A DNA stretch of 64,000 bases from Cognatishimia sp. 1_MG-2023 (lineage in GTDB: Bacteria; Pseudomonadota; Alphaproteobacteria; Rhodobacterales; Rhodobacteraceae). The translations under genes and the position numbers were made by a program. Below are positions 1 to 7,748 of the stretch, piece by piece. Within the stretch, counting starts at the first letter, position 1. Every line of letters starts with the position of its first letter. The stretch lies in the NCBI RefSeq assembly GCF_030548175.1, contig NZ_JAUORX010000005.1, positions 62,001 to 126,000 on the forward strand. The letters are read 5' to 3'. The notes below the pieces were generated by a model that was not told the DNA's origin, searched no databases, and worked only from the letters and a program-made list of their open reading frames with translations.

Positions 1-2075
1 TCACGATCCCCGAGATCGAGCCGCGGCTGTTTTCGTTTAACGCGCCGTTTGGGGCGTGCCCGACTTGTGATGGTTTGGGCAAAGAGCTGTTCTTTGACGA
101 GCGGCTGGTTGTGCCGGATGAGACGTTGAAGGTTTATGACGGGGCGTTGGCGCCTTGGCGGAAGGGGAAGTCGCCGTATTTCCTGCAAACCATTGAAGCG
201 ATTGCGAAACATTACGAGTTTGACAAGAACATCGCGTGGAAAAAGTTGCCGAAACATGTGCAGCAGGTGTTTCTGTATGGCTCTGGCGAAGAAGAGATTG
301 AGTTCCGCTATGACGAAGGCGGGCGCGTTTACACGGTGACGCGGGTCTTTGAGGGTGTCATTCCAAATATGGAGCGGCGCTATCGTGAGACGGATTCAAA
401 TTGGATCCGCGAAGAGTTTGAACGCTATCAGAACAACCGGCCTTGCGGGGCCTGTGGTGGGTTCCGTTTGCGGGATGAGGCGCTGGCGGTGAAGATTGCG
501 GGCGATCATGTGGGGCAGGTGGTGCAGCTGTCGATCAGAGAGGCGTTGGCCTGGATCGAAGAGGTGCCAGCCACGCTGTCTGTGCAGAAAAACGAGATTG
601 CGCGGGCGATTGTGAAGGAAATTCGCGAGCGGCTTGGGTTCTTGAACAACGTGGGTTTGGAATATCTGTCGCTGTCGCGGAACTCTGGCACGTTGTCCGG
701 TGGCGAGAGCCAGCGTATTCGACTGGCGTCTCAAATTGGGTCAGGTTTGACCGGGGTTCTCTATGTGTTGGACGAGCCGTCGATTGGTCTGCATCAACGG
801 GATAATGACCGGCTGTTGCTGACGCTGAAGAACCTGCGCGATCAGGGCAATACGGTGATTGTTGTTGAGCACGACGAAGAGGCGATCCGCGAGGCGGATT
901 ATGTCTTTGACATCGGGCCGGGGGCCGGGGTGCATGGTGGTCAGGTTGTGGCCAAGGGCACGCCTGCGGAGATCATTGCGGATGCGGGCTCTGTGACGGG
1001 GCAATACTTGTCTGGGGTGCGTGAAATTCCTGTGCCCGCGCAGCGGCGTAAGGGCAATGGCAAGAAGGTGACGGTTGTGAAGGCGACCGGGAACAACTTG
1101 CAAAAGGTCACGGCGGATTTCCCATTGGGCAAATTTGTTTGTGTGACCGGCGTGTCGGGCGGCGGGAAATCCACGCTGACGATTGAGACGTTGTTTAAGA
1201 CAGCATCTATGCGCCTGAATGGTGCGCGGCAGACGCCGGCGCCTTGTGAGACCATCAAGGGGCTTGAGCATCTGGATAAGGTGATCGACATCGACCAACG
1301 GCCAATTGGGCGTACGCCGCGATCAAACCCTGCGACTTATACCGGGGCGTTCACGCCTATTCGGGATTGGTTTGCCGGTCTGCCAGAAGCCAAAACGCGC
1401 GGTTATAAGCCGGGGCGGTTTAGCTTTAACGTCAAAGGTGGACGGTGTGAGGCTTGCCAAGGTGATGGTGTTATCAAGATTGAGATGCACTTTTTGCCCG
1501 ATGTCTATGTTCAATGCGAAACCTGTGAAGGTGCGCGGTATAACCGCGAGACCCTAGAGATTAAGTTCAAAGGCAAGTCAATTGCCGACGTGCTGGATAT
1601 GACTGTCGAAGACGCACAAGAGTTCTTTAAGGCGGTGCCGTCTATTCGTGACAAGATGGACGCGCTGGCGCGGGTTGGGCTTGGCTATATCAAAGTGGGC
1701 CAACAGGCGACAACGCTGTCTGGTGGCGAGGCGCAGCGGGTGAAATTGTCTAAGGAATTGGCGAAGCGGTCCACGGGTCGGACGTTGTATATTCTAGATG
1801 AACCGACGACGGGTCTGCATTTTGAAGATGTTCGTAAGTTGTTGGAAGTGCTGCATGAACTGGTTGATCAAGGCAATACGGTTGTTGTGATTGAACACAA
1901 TTTGGATGTGATCAAGACGGCGGATCACCTGATTGATATTGGTCCAGAAGGCGGCGATGGCGGAGGTCAGGTTGTGGCCAAGGGCACGCCAGAGCAGGTG
2001 GCCAAGGTCGAGGCCAGCCATACCGGGTATTATTTGAAAGATATGCTGAACGTTAAGCGCGTTGCGGCCGAGTAA
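1..2075 (+). CDS. uvrA: Excinuclease ABC subunit A (3' part, 5' end outside window)
   Basis: UvrA is the DNA damage-sensing ATPase of nucleotide excision repair; it loads UvrB at lesions. The reading frame is open from the window edge, and about 690 residues are visible. They begin inside the first zinc module (ARLFSFN-type context, CPTC at fragment residues 19-22). The first ABC signature (LSGGESQRI) is followed by a Walker B segment (VLDEPSIGL). A second P-loop ([10 protein letters not shown]), a second zinc module (CEAC...CETC), a second signature (LSGGEAQRV) and a second Walker B (ILDEPTTGL) follow. All key C-terminal elements are present, so the gene looks intact apart from the window cut. 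It stands alone on this side and is followed by an intergenic repeat. Confidence 0.98.
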   Translation, partial: TIPEIEPRLFSFNAPFGACPTCDGLGKELFFDERLVVPDETLKVYDGALAPWRKGKSPYFLQTIEAIAKHYEFDKNIAWKKLPKHVQQVFLYGSGEEEIEFRYDEGGRVYTVTRVFEGVIPNMERRYRETDSNWIREEFERYQNNRPCGACGGFRLRDEALAVKIAGDHVGQVVQLSIREALAWIEEVPATLSVQKNEIARAIVKEIRERLGFLNNVGLEYLSLSRNSGTLSGGESQRIRLASQIGSGLTGVLYVLDEPSIGLHQRDNDRLLLTLKNLRDQGNTVIVVEHDEEAIREADYVFDIGPGAGVHGGQVVAKGTPAEIIADAGSVTGQYLSGVREIPVPAQRRKGNGKKVTVVKATGNNLQKVTADFPLGKFVCVTGVSGGGKSTLTIETLFKTASMRLNGARQTPAPCETIKGLEHLDKVIDIDQRPIGRTPRSNPATYTGAFTPIRDWFAGLPEAKTRGYKPGRFSFNVKGGRCEACQGDGVIKIEMHFLPDVYVQCETCEGARYNRETLEIKFKGKSIADVLDMTVEDAQEFFKAVPSIRDKMDALARVGLGYIKVGQQATTLSGGEAQRVKLSKELAKRSTGRTLYILDEPTTGLHFEDVRKLLEVLHELVDQGNTVVVIEHNLDVIKTADHLIDIGPEGGDGGGQVVAKGTPEQVAKVEASHTGYYLKDMLNVKRVAAE

Positions 2076-2098
2076 ACCTGCGTGATTGAGTGGAGGAA

Positions 2099-2156
2099 GA
2101 GGGGCTTTGCCCCTCGCCCTGCGGGCTCACCCCAGAGTATTTTTGGAAAGATGAAG
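2099..2156. repeat. Roseobacter-type intergenic repeat element
   Basis: Just after uvrA there is a tight hairpin (gaggggc-ttt-gcccctc, 2099-2115), then a second small GC hairpin (gccctgcgggc), then the segment ccccagagtatttttgg at 2130-2146. From memory this order of parts recurs between genes in many Rhodobacterales genomes. Only one copy is seen in this window, so its repeat nature is recalled and not shown here. It may also help end uvrA transcription. Confidence 0.5.
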
Positions 2157-2165
2157 TCAAAAGCA

Positions 2166-2603
2166 TCAGGCGTTTTGGGCTGTGCTGGCCGTTTTGTTGA
2201 GTTGTATTGGCACGAGGAAGAGCAGTAGGAAAGGTGTGTTGAGCAGCACGTTGATCCATGCACCTGCGGCGTAGGAGGCGGTGCTGTCGGTGAGGTACCA
2301 TGTGATTAGGCCGAGGCGCAGGATGTGGCCGCCGAGGGCGGGGTCATTGGTATAGATGTGATTGGTGATTTGCAGGGCCATAACGCCAAAACCGATCATA
2401 ATGCCGCCTGCGATTGCGGCGAGGACGAGCTCTGTATCTGAGCCGAGGGATTGCTGGCCGTCCAGAGGCAGGTACATCGCGTCAAAGAAGAAGGTGAAGG
2501 GCTGTGTGATGCCGGTGATGACGGCAAGTACGGCGGCGGCGCCCATGACGATGGTGAAGATGGACGCGCCTTTAAGGGCTTTGACGGCGGTGGTGTGTTG
2601 CAT
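2166..2603 (-). CDS. Small integral membrane protein, unknown function
   Basis: A 145-residue protein with about four hydrophobic segments: near residues 10-30, around 55-80, 95-115, and 115-135. The chosen start is the ATG at 2603 because a good ribosome site (AGGAGA) lies six bases before it; an upstream ATG at 2630 lacks one. The middle segment is Gly/Ile-rich (AAIAGGIMIGFGVMAL). I do not recognise a named family. It is likely an inner membrane protein. The next gene, an XRE regulator, is transcribed away from it across a gap of about 120 bases, so the two may share a control region, but no function can be assigned from context. Confidence 0.75.
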   Translation of the reverse strand: MQHTTAVKALKGASIFTIVMGAAAVLAVITGITQPFTFFFDAMYLPLDGQQSLGSDTELVLAAIAGGIMIGFGVMALQITNHIYTNDPALGGHILRLGLITWYLTDSTASYAAGAWINVLLNTPFLLLFLVPIQLNKTASTAQNA

Positions 2604-2723
2604 GGTGGTCTCCTGTTTGGTTTGGGGCATCCTGCAAAGGGCGCGTATTCAAAGCAATTACCTGAGAGGTAAGTGAAACCGTGATGTTTTGCGGTATGCT
2701 TGTGGGGGCACCGGGAGAGATAC

Positions 2724-3500
2724 ATGCAGGACGGATTTGGCGGGCAGCTTAAGGAATGGCGGCAATTGCGTCGTATGAGCCAGATGGAGTTGGCTCTGTC
2801 GGCGGGGGTGTCTTCGCGGCATATCTCGTTTCTAGAGACTGGACGGTCGCGGCCCAGTCGGGGCATGGTCTTGCGCTTGTGTGATGAGTTGGAGATGCCC
2901 CGTGGGGCGCGTAATCAACTTTTGACGGCGGCGGGGATGGCGGGGGCGTTTGAGAGTCGCGCCTTGTCTGAGGCGGAGATGGCGCCGTTGCAAGAGGCGA
3001 TGGGGTGGATGCTGGCCCAGCATACGCCGTATCCGGCGATTGCGTTGGATCGGCATTGGCATTTGGTTGAGATGAATGCGCCAGCGCAAATGATGTTTCA
3101 AGCGGCTGGGATTTCGGTGGGCGACAGCATGTTGGATGCGTTTTTTGACAACGCTGTGTTGCGCGGGTCGATTGAGAATTTGGCAGAGGTGGAGCGGTTG
3201 TCTTTGGCGCGATTGCGCACAGAGTTGGCGCATTTTGGGCGTGATTCGGTGCTGGAAGCGGCTATATCACGGCTGCACGACGCGGTGGCGTTGGATGGGG
3301 ATGGGGATGCGGATGGCGTGAGGCCCGCGGTGATCCCGGCGCGGTACCGAGTGGGGGACGCGGTGTTGTCGTTGTTTTCCACGATTTCGCAGTTTGGCGC
3401 GACGGATGACATTGCGATGGCTGAGTTGCGGATCGAGATGTTTTTCCCGGCGGATGAGGCAACGCGGCAAGTATTTTTTGCCATGGCTGGGCAGGGTTAG
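2724..3500 (+). CDS. XRE-family regulator with MmyB-like ligand domain
   Basis: A 258-residue DNA-binding regulator. Residues about 5-60 form a helix-turn-helix of the Cro/XRE type (LKEWRQLRRMSQMELALSAG, then SSRHISFLETGRSRPS). The rest resembles the MmyB-like ligand-binding domain found in many actinobacterial and proteobacterial XRE proteins (for example the region AIALDRHWHLVEMNAPA). The start is the ATG at 2724, with GGGAGA just upstream; a longer frame begins at 2700 but lacks a ribosome site. It is divergent from the small membrane protein gene and is a possible regulator of it. Effector and targets are unknown. Such proteins often control neighbouring dehydrogenase or fatty acid genes, but none adjoins here. 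Confidence 0.85.
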   Translation: MQDGFGGQLKEWRQLRRMSQMELALSAGVSSRHISFLETGRSRPSRGMVLRLCDELEMPRGARNQLLTAAGMAGAFESRALSEAEMAPLQEAMGWMLAQHTPYPAIALDRHWHLVEMNAPAQMMFQAAGISVGDSMLDAFFDNAVLRGSIENLAEVERLSLARLRTELAHFGRDSVLEAAISRLHDAVALDGDGDADGVRPAVIPARYRVGDAVLSLFSTISQFGATDDIAMAELRIEMFFPADEATRQVFFAMAGQG

Positions 3501-3589
3501 GGCGAATTGGGTGAAATATATGCGCGCTGAGTCTTGTATGTGAATGATATTAACATACCTGTTGTCTATCCAAGAATGAGGGGAAGACG

Positions 3590-4276
3590 ATGCGTGTTTT
3601 AGCGGCTGCAACAGTGGTTTCATTGGTAGCGATGCCGGGTTTTGCGGAGCCTGAGAGCTTTGACTTTTCGGGGTTTGATGAGATCTCGGCGAGCGAAGGT
3701 GTGACGGTGAATGTCACGACGGGCGCGGATTTTGCTGTTTCGGCAGAGGCGCATCGCGGGAATTTGCGCCGGTTGAAAATGAAAGTGCGCGGTGGTGCGT
3801 TAGAGATTGAACGCCGTCAAGGATTTAGCCTGTTGTCCCCGGGACGTCGGGATGAGTTTGAGGTTTGGGTGACTATGCCTGAGTTGTCAGATGTGCACGC
3901 GTCCTCGGGAAGTCGAGTTCTGGTAAAAGGTCAGGATATTAATGGGTTAACTGCGCATTCTTCAAGTGGATCAACGCTGAAGGTTGACGGGATTTCTGGC
4001 GGTGACGTGCGTTTGAAAAGCAGCAGTGGGTCAAGTTTGCGCGCCGATGGGGTTTGCGGCGATCTGACGGCCGATAGCTCGTCTGGTGCATCGTTGGTTG
4101 TCGATGGATTGAAATGTGAGACGGCTGATTTAGAGGCCTCAAGCGGCGCAAGTTTGCGGGCGCATGTGACCAAGACCGCGCAGGCGGCGGCGAGTTCTGG
4201 GGCGTCGATCCGCATCAAAGGGGGCGCTGCGTTTACAGAGGCAACCACATCGAGCGGCGGATCGGTATCCCGGTAA
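3590..4276 (+). CDS. Secreted DUF2807 (GIN domain) protein
   Basis: A 228-residue exported protein. Residues 1-19 are a signal peptide ending in AFA-like cleavage context (GFAEPE). The mature part fits the DUF2807 / head GIN domain family, which forms a right-handed beta solenoid. About seven imperfect repeats of roughly 20 residues are visible in the second half, each with a Ser-Ser-(Ser)-Gly-(Ser/Ala) turn followed by a short strand (e.g. SSSGSTLKVDG, SSSGSSLRADG, SSGASLRAHV). The family is common in Bacteroidetes and scattered in Proteobacteria; its function is not settled. Location is probably periplasm or cell surface. It has its own upstream gap of about 90 bases and no clear operon partner. 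Confidence 0.85.
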   Translation: MRVLAAATVVSLVAMPGFAEPESFDFSGFDEISASEGVTVNVTTGADFAVSAEAHRGNLRRLKMKVRGGALEIERRQGFSLLSPGRRDEFEVWVTMPELSDVHASSGSRVLVKGQDINGLTAHSSSGSTLKVDGISGGDVRLKSSSGSSLRADGVCGDLTADSSSGASLVVDGLKCETADLEASSGASLRAHVTKTAQAAASSGASIRIKGGAAFTEATTSSGGSVSR

Positions 4277-4282
4277 AGGTGG

Positions 4283-4474
4283 TTAGCCGGACCGTTTGCA
4301 GGTGGAGATGCCTAGAATGCTGTAAAGCGGGCAGTTGTTGATCAGGCCGGTGAAGAGTGGGATCACGCCGATCCACATCCATGCGCCATAGCCCATGAGG
4401 GCGCCGATGATCAGCAGAACGCCAATGATGAGGCGGGCTGCACGGTCGAATGTTCCAAGGTTTTTAGTAAACAT
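4283..4474 (-). CDS. DUF2892 small membrane protein (YgaP transmembrane-like)
   Basis: A 63-residue protein of the DUF2892 family, which is the membrane part of YgaP-type rhodanese proteins. Features seen: the N-terminal motif (NLGTFDRAARLIIGVLLI), two hydrophobic segments, and a C-terminal NNCPLYSILGISTC region with two cysteines. Family members are often linked to sulfur or persulfide handling. The upstream region holds an inverted repeat ATTC-N8-GAAT overlapping a TATAAT box, matching what is described for SqrR/BigR persulfide sensors. This supports sulfide-responsive control. It is a single-gene unit, transcribed away from nothing on its own strand; mmsB ends 70 bases upstream. Confidence 0.9.
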   Translation of the reverse strand: MFTKNLGTFDRAARLIIGVLLIIGALMGYGAWMWIGVIPLFTGLINNCPLYSILGISTCKRSG

Positions 4475-4511
4475 CTGATGTCCTATTCTAAAGAGCGTCA
4501 GATGTTTACTA
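4465..4511. repeat. 14-bp inverted repeat spanning the DUF2892 start codon
   Basis: tagtaaacatctga at 4465-4478 and its exact reverse complement at 4498-4511 are separated by 19 bases. The left arm covers the first codons of the DUF2892 gene, so the mRNA leader can fold so as to hide the start codon, or the arms may be a DNA operator. Confidence 0.7.
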
Positions 4512-4535
4512 TATTATATTCCAATGGGGGAATAT
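4512..4535 (-). promoter_or_regulatory. Promoter -10 with SqrR/BigR-type operator
   Basis: On the minus strand a perfect TATAAT box lies directly beside the palindrome atattcc-N6-ggaatat (4516-4535), which contains ATTC-N8-GAAT (4518-4533). That spacing is the motif described for the persulfide-responsive ArsR-type repressors SqrR/BigR. Overlap with the -10 box fits repression. The regulator gene itself is not in the window. Confidence 0.6.
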
Positions 4536-4543
4536 GATCTAGA

Positions 4544-5416
4544 TCAACCGCGGTCCCGTTTTTCGAAACGCGGCAGCATGGCAGAGAAATCGGTGCCTGC
4601 GCCATCTTCGGTTTCCACGAATTGCGCATAGAGGTCTTGGGCGAGTTGGCCCATGGGTGTGTCGGCATTGGCAGAATCTGCGGCCTGTTGCGAAAGACGT
4701 AGATCTTTGAGCATGAGGTCCGAGGCAAAGCCGGGTTGGTAGCCATTGTCTGCGGGGCTTTGAGGGCCAACGCCGGGGGCGGGGCAGTAGGCGTTCATGG
4801 TCCAGCTGTAGCCGGATGAGGTGCTGACAACATCGAACATTTTCTGACGGTCCAGGCCAAGTTTGTCGGCGAGGGCGAAGGCCTCGCATGTCGCGATCAT
4901 GGTGACGCCGAGGATCATGTTGTTGCAGATTTTGGCGGCTTGGCCTGCGCCGCTGTCGCCGCAATGCACCGCCTTTTGCCCCATGATGTCAAAGAGTGGG
5001 TCGGCTTTGGCGAAGGCTTCGGCGCTACCGCCGGCCATGAATGTCAGCGTGCCACCGGCTGCACCGCCAATGCCGCCAGAGACGGGTGCGTCGACTGGCA
5101 ATAAGCCAGCGGCAATGGCTTGATCAGCGACGGCGCGGGCGCTGTCGACGTCTACTGTTGAACAATCGATAAAGGCGGCGCTTGGTTTCATGGCGGGGAT
5201 GATGTCATTGGCCACGGCGCGTAGGATTTGACCGTTGGGTAGCATGGTGATGACGACATCTGCGTCGGCGGCGGCTTCGGCTCCAGAGTTCACGAGAGTT
5301 ACGCCGTCGATTGCGACTTTGGCCATGTCAAAGCCCGCGACCTCGTGGCCAGCTTTGGCGAGGTTTGCGGCCATTGGGCCACCCATATTGCCAAGGCCGA
5401 TAAATCCGATTTTCAT
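4544..5416 (-). CDS. mmsB: 3-hydroxyisobutyrate dehydrogenase
   Basis: A 290-residue NAD-dependent dehydrogenase that oxidises 3-hydroxyisobutyrate to methylmalonate semialdehyde in valine breakdown. The N-terminal Rossmann motif is GLGNMGGPM (residues 7-15). The substrate-binding segment is DAPVSGG (109-115), and the catalytic lysine lies in GAGQAAKICNN (Lys162). Length matches the family (about 290-300). It sits three bases after the stop of the 3-hydroxyisobutyryl-CoA hydrolase gene, which makes its substrate, so the two are almost certainly one operon. The next step, mmsA, is encoded about 4 kb away on the same strand. Confidence 0.96.
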   Translation of the reverse strand: MKIGFIGLGNMGGPMAANLAKAGHEVAGFDMAKVAIDGVTLVNSGAEAAADADVVITMLPNGQILRAVANDIIPAMKPSAAFIDCSTVDVDSARAVADQAIAAGLLPVDAPVSGGIGGAAGGTLTFMAGGSAEAFAKADPLFDIMGQKAVHCGDSGAGQAAKICNNMILGVTMIATCEAFALADKLGLDRQKMFDVVSTSSGYSWTMNAYCPAPGVGPQSPADNGYQPGFASDLMLKDLRLSQQAADSANADTPMGQLAQDLYAQFVETEDGAGTDFSAMLPRFEKRDRG

Positions 5417-5419
5417 GGC

Positions 5420-6460
5420 TTAGTCTCCCTTTTGAAACGATAGTTCTGCGTCACCCAATGGCAGCATCATCTTGGCGACGTGCTGTGCCAGCGGGTCGTC
5501 AAGGCGGTGGCGCCATTGCGGGTTGCGGTCTTTGTCGATGATAGCGGCGCGAATGCCTTCTAGGAAATCGCTGTGTTCGGTCGCGCGATATGTGTAGCGG
5601 TATTCGTTTTGTAGCGCTGTGCGGATGTCTTTTGCATCGCGGTTTCTGCGGATCAAATCAAGAGCGCAGCCCATGGCGAGTGGGGAATTGCGCGAGAGAG
5701 ATTTTAGCGTTTTGGCCGCGAAGTCGCTGGTGTCGTTACGCAGTGTCGTCAGGATGTTGGCAAGACGCGTTTCGTCAAAGATCGCGTTGATCTGGTCGAG
5801 GTTTGCGGCAAGCGTTCCCGTTGGCGGGGTTTGTGCGGTTGATGCGATCAGGCTTGGGTCGGCTGTTGTTTCAAGCTGTGCGATCAGAGCAGGCCATTCG
5901 CTTTCTGGAATGTAGCTGTCGGCGAAACCGGCAAGGATGGCGTCAGCCGCGCCCATGCGGCTGGCCGTGAGACCGAGGTATTCGCCAAGATGGCCGGGCG
6001 CATTGGCTAAGATGTAGCTGCCGCCCACGTCGGGGACGAGGCCGATGCCGACCTCTGGCATAGCAATTTGGCTGCTGTCGCCGACAATGCGATTTGAGGC
6101 ATGGCAACCAACGCCGACGCCGCCGCCCATGGTGAACCCCTGCATGAAGGACACGATGGGCTTCGGGAAATAACTCACCTTGGCGTTCATGCGGTATTCG
6201 TCTGCCCAGAACTTTTGCCCGTAAGCAAAGTCACCTTTGGTGCCTGTGTCATAGAGTTCGGCAATGTCGCCACCGGCGCAGAAGGCTTTTTCTCCCTCTG
6301 CGTCGATAACAACAACTTCGACCTCTGGGTCTATTGCCCAGTTGTCCAGTGCGTCTTCGACAGCGAGGGCCATCTTGTAGGACAGGGCGTTTAGCGCCTT
6401 GGGCCGGGTGAACGTGATCCGGCCAGCGCGACCGATCTTGCGAATGTTGATGTCGCTCAT
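5420..6460 (-). CDS. 3-hydroxyisobutyryl-CoA hydrolase
   Basis: A 346-residue crotonase-fold enzyme. It likely hydrolyses 3-hydroxyisobutyryl-CoA to free 3-hydroxyisobutyrate in valine catabolism. The start at 6460 (MSDINIRKIG) is chosen because the crotonase fold begins there; the open frame runs further upstream but that part is Arg-rich and lies within the neighbour gene. Motifs: KALNALSYKM, the oxyanion-hole segment KAFCAGGDI (about residue 60) and MQGFTMGGGVGVGCHASNRI. The long C-terminal extension with NSPLAMGCAL is typical of the hydrolase subgroup rather than enoyl-CoA hydratases. It lies 17 bases after the acyl-CoA dehydrogenase gene and three before mmsB. Confidence 0.9.
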   Translation of the reverse strand: MSDINIRKIGRAGRITFTRPKALNALSYKMALAVEDALDNWAIDPEVEVVVIDAEGEKAFCAGGDIAELYDTGTKGDFAYGQKFWADEYRMNAKVSYFPKPIVSFMQGFTMGGGVGVGCHASNRIVGDSSQIAMPEVGIGLVPDVGGSYILANAPGHLGEYLGLTASRMGAADAILAGFADSYIPESEWPALIAQLETTADPSLIASTAQTPPTGTLAANLDQINAIFDETRLANILTTLRNDTSDFAAKTLKSLSRNSPLAMGCALDLIRRNRDAKDIRTALQNEYRYTYRATEHSDFLEGIRAAIIDKDRNPQWRHRLDDPLAQHVAKMMLPLGDAELSFQKGD

Positions 6461-6477
6461 GTCCGCTATCCTATTGG

Positions 6478-7617
6478 TTAGGCGTTGATGACTTGACGAG
6501 AGACGATCAGGCGCATGACCTCGTTGGTGCCTTCGAGGATTTGGTGAACGCGTAGATCGCGTACGATTTTCTCGATGCCGTAATCGGCGAGGTAACCGTA
6601 GCCGCCGTGGAGCTGCAGGCAACCGTTGGCGACGTCAAATGCGGCGTCGGTGACAAAAAGTTTGGCCATGGCGCAGAATTTGGTGGCCTCGTGATCTTTG
6701 TTATCCAGTTTCCAAGCGGCTTGGCGCAGGAAAACGCGGGCGGCTTGGAGCTTGGTTTCATATTCCGCTAGGCGGAATTGAAGCGCTTGGAATTGGTCGA
6801 TGGTTTTGCCAAAGGCTTTGCGTTCGGACATGTATTGCACGGTTTGATCAAGCGCTTGTTGCGCGCCACCTAGGGCACCGGCAGAGATGTTGAGGCGACC
6901 GCCATCAAGGCCTGCCATGGCGTATGAAAAGCCGCGGCCTTCGTCGCCAACTAGGTTTTCAAGCGGGACATTGCAGTCGTCCATTTGAACGGTTGTGGTT
7001 GGTTGTGCTTTCCAGCCCATTTTGTGTTCTAGCGCGCCAAAGCTTAGGCCGGGAGTGCCGTCTTCGATGACAACAGTTGAGATGCCTTTGGGGCCATCTT
7101 CGCCAGTGCGACACATGACGATGTAGGCGTCAGAGTAGGAACCGCCAGAAATGAAGGCTTTGGAGCCGTTCAGCACGTAGCCGTCGTTGGTTTTTTCGGC
7201 GCGGGTTTTCAGGGCGGCGGCGTCTGAGCCGGAACCCGGTTCGGTCAGGCAATAGGAGAAGATTTTCTCCATGGAGCAGAGGGCTGGCAGGTATTTTTGT
7301 TTCAGTTCTTCGGACCCGAATTTGTCGAGCATGCCGCCGCACATGTTGTGGATCGATAGGAATGAGCCAACGGCCGGGCAGGACATTGCGAGTGCTTCGA
7401 AGACCAGCGCAGCGTCGGTGCGGGAAAGTCCGGAGCCACCGTATTCTTCGGAGACGTAGAGACCGCCGAAACCGAGCTCTGCGAGCTTAGGCCATAGGTC
7501 TTTTGGGATGGTGCCATCGCGTTCCCATTGCAGCGCATAGGGGGCGATATGTTCCTCGCCAAAGCTCTTGGCCATATCGAAAATCAGAGTTTGCTCTTCG
7601 GTTAGCGCGAAGTCCAT
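6478..7617 (-). CDS. Acyl-CoA dehydrogenase, probable isobutyryl-CoA dehydrogenase
   Basis: A 379-residue FAD enzyme of the acyl-CoA dehydrogenase family. Seen: N-terminal helical domain, the flavin-contact segment YCLTEPGSGSDAAALKT, the quaternary contact KAFGKTIDQFQALQFRLAEYE, and the C-terminal ILEGTNEVMRLIVSRQ, whose Glu is the likely catalytic base. Its place before 3-hydroxyisobutyryl-CoA hydrolase and mmsB points to isobutyryl-CoA as substrate, the first dehydrogenation of the valine branch. The reaction passes electrons to electron-transferring flavoprotein. An 18-base inverted repeat just upstream may be an operator. A general short-branched acyl-CoA dehydrogenase is the main alternative. 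Confidence 0.92.
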   Translation of the reverse strand: MDFALTEEQTLIFDMAKSFGEEHIAPYALQWERDGTIPKDLWPKLAELGFGGLYVSEEYGGSGLSRTDAALVFEALAMSCPAVGSFLSIHNMCGGMLDKFGSEELKQKYLPALCSMEKIFSYCLTEPGSGSDAAALKTRAEKTNDGYVLNGSKAFISGGSYSDAYIVMCRTGEDGPKGISTVVIEDGTPGLSFGALEHKMGWKAQPTTTVQMDDCNVPLENLVGDEGRGFSYAMAGLDGGRLNISAGALGGAQQALDQTVQYMSERKAFGKTIDQFQALQFRLAEYETKLQAARVFLRQAAWKLDNKDHEATKFCAMAKLFVTDAAFDVANGCLQLHGGYGYLADYGIEKIVRDLRVHQILEGTNEVMRLIVSRQVINA

Positions 7618-7634
7618 GAGGGCGTCTCCCAGTC

Positions 7635-7652
7635 AACAATTGAACAGTTGTT
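7635..7652. promoter_or_regulatory. Candidate operator before the acyl-CoA dehydrogenase gene
   Basis: AACAATTGAACAGTTGTT is an imperfect palindrome: its arms pair except at one position and the two central bases. It lies 18-35 bases before the start codon, a normal place for a TetR- or GntR-type repressor site. The binding protein is not identifiable here. Confidence 0.4.
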
Positions 7653-7720
7653 TAATAATAGGAGTCTTTCTGAATTGTGTCAGTGCTAAAAATACCTTGG
7701 AACGTCGCGTCGTTCGGTCG

Positions 7721-7748
7721 ACTGGGCGCTTGCACGCCCAGTTTGTTT
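7721..7748 (+). terminator. Hairpin with T-rich tail between ybdK-like gene and acyl-CoA dehydrogenase gene
   Basis: actgggcg-cttgca-cgcccagt (7721-7742) is an 8-bp stem followed by ttgtttta on the plus strand. The flanking genes are both on the minus strand, where no T tract follows, so its role in ending the 7748-8881 gene is uncertain. Confidence 0.35.

Noticed and set aside
1140-1200. UvrA second P-loop reads GVSGGGKS in place of the usual GVSGSGKS
   Set aside because: It still satisfies the Walker A pattern and is likely normal for this group.
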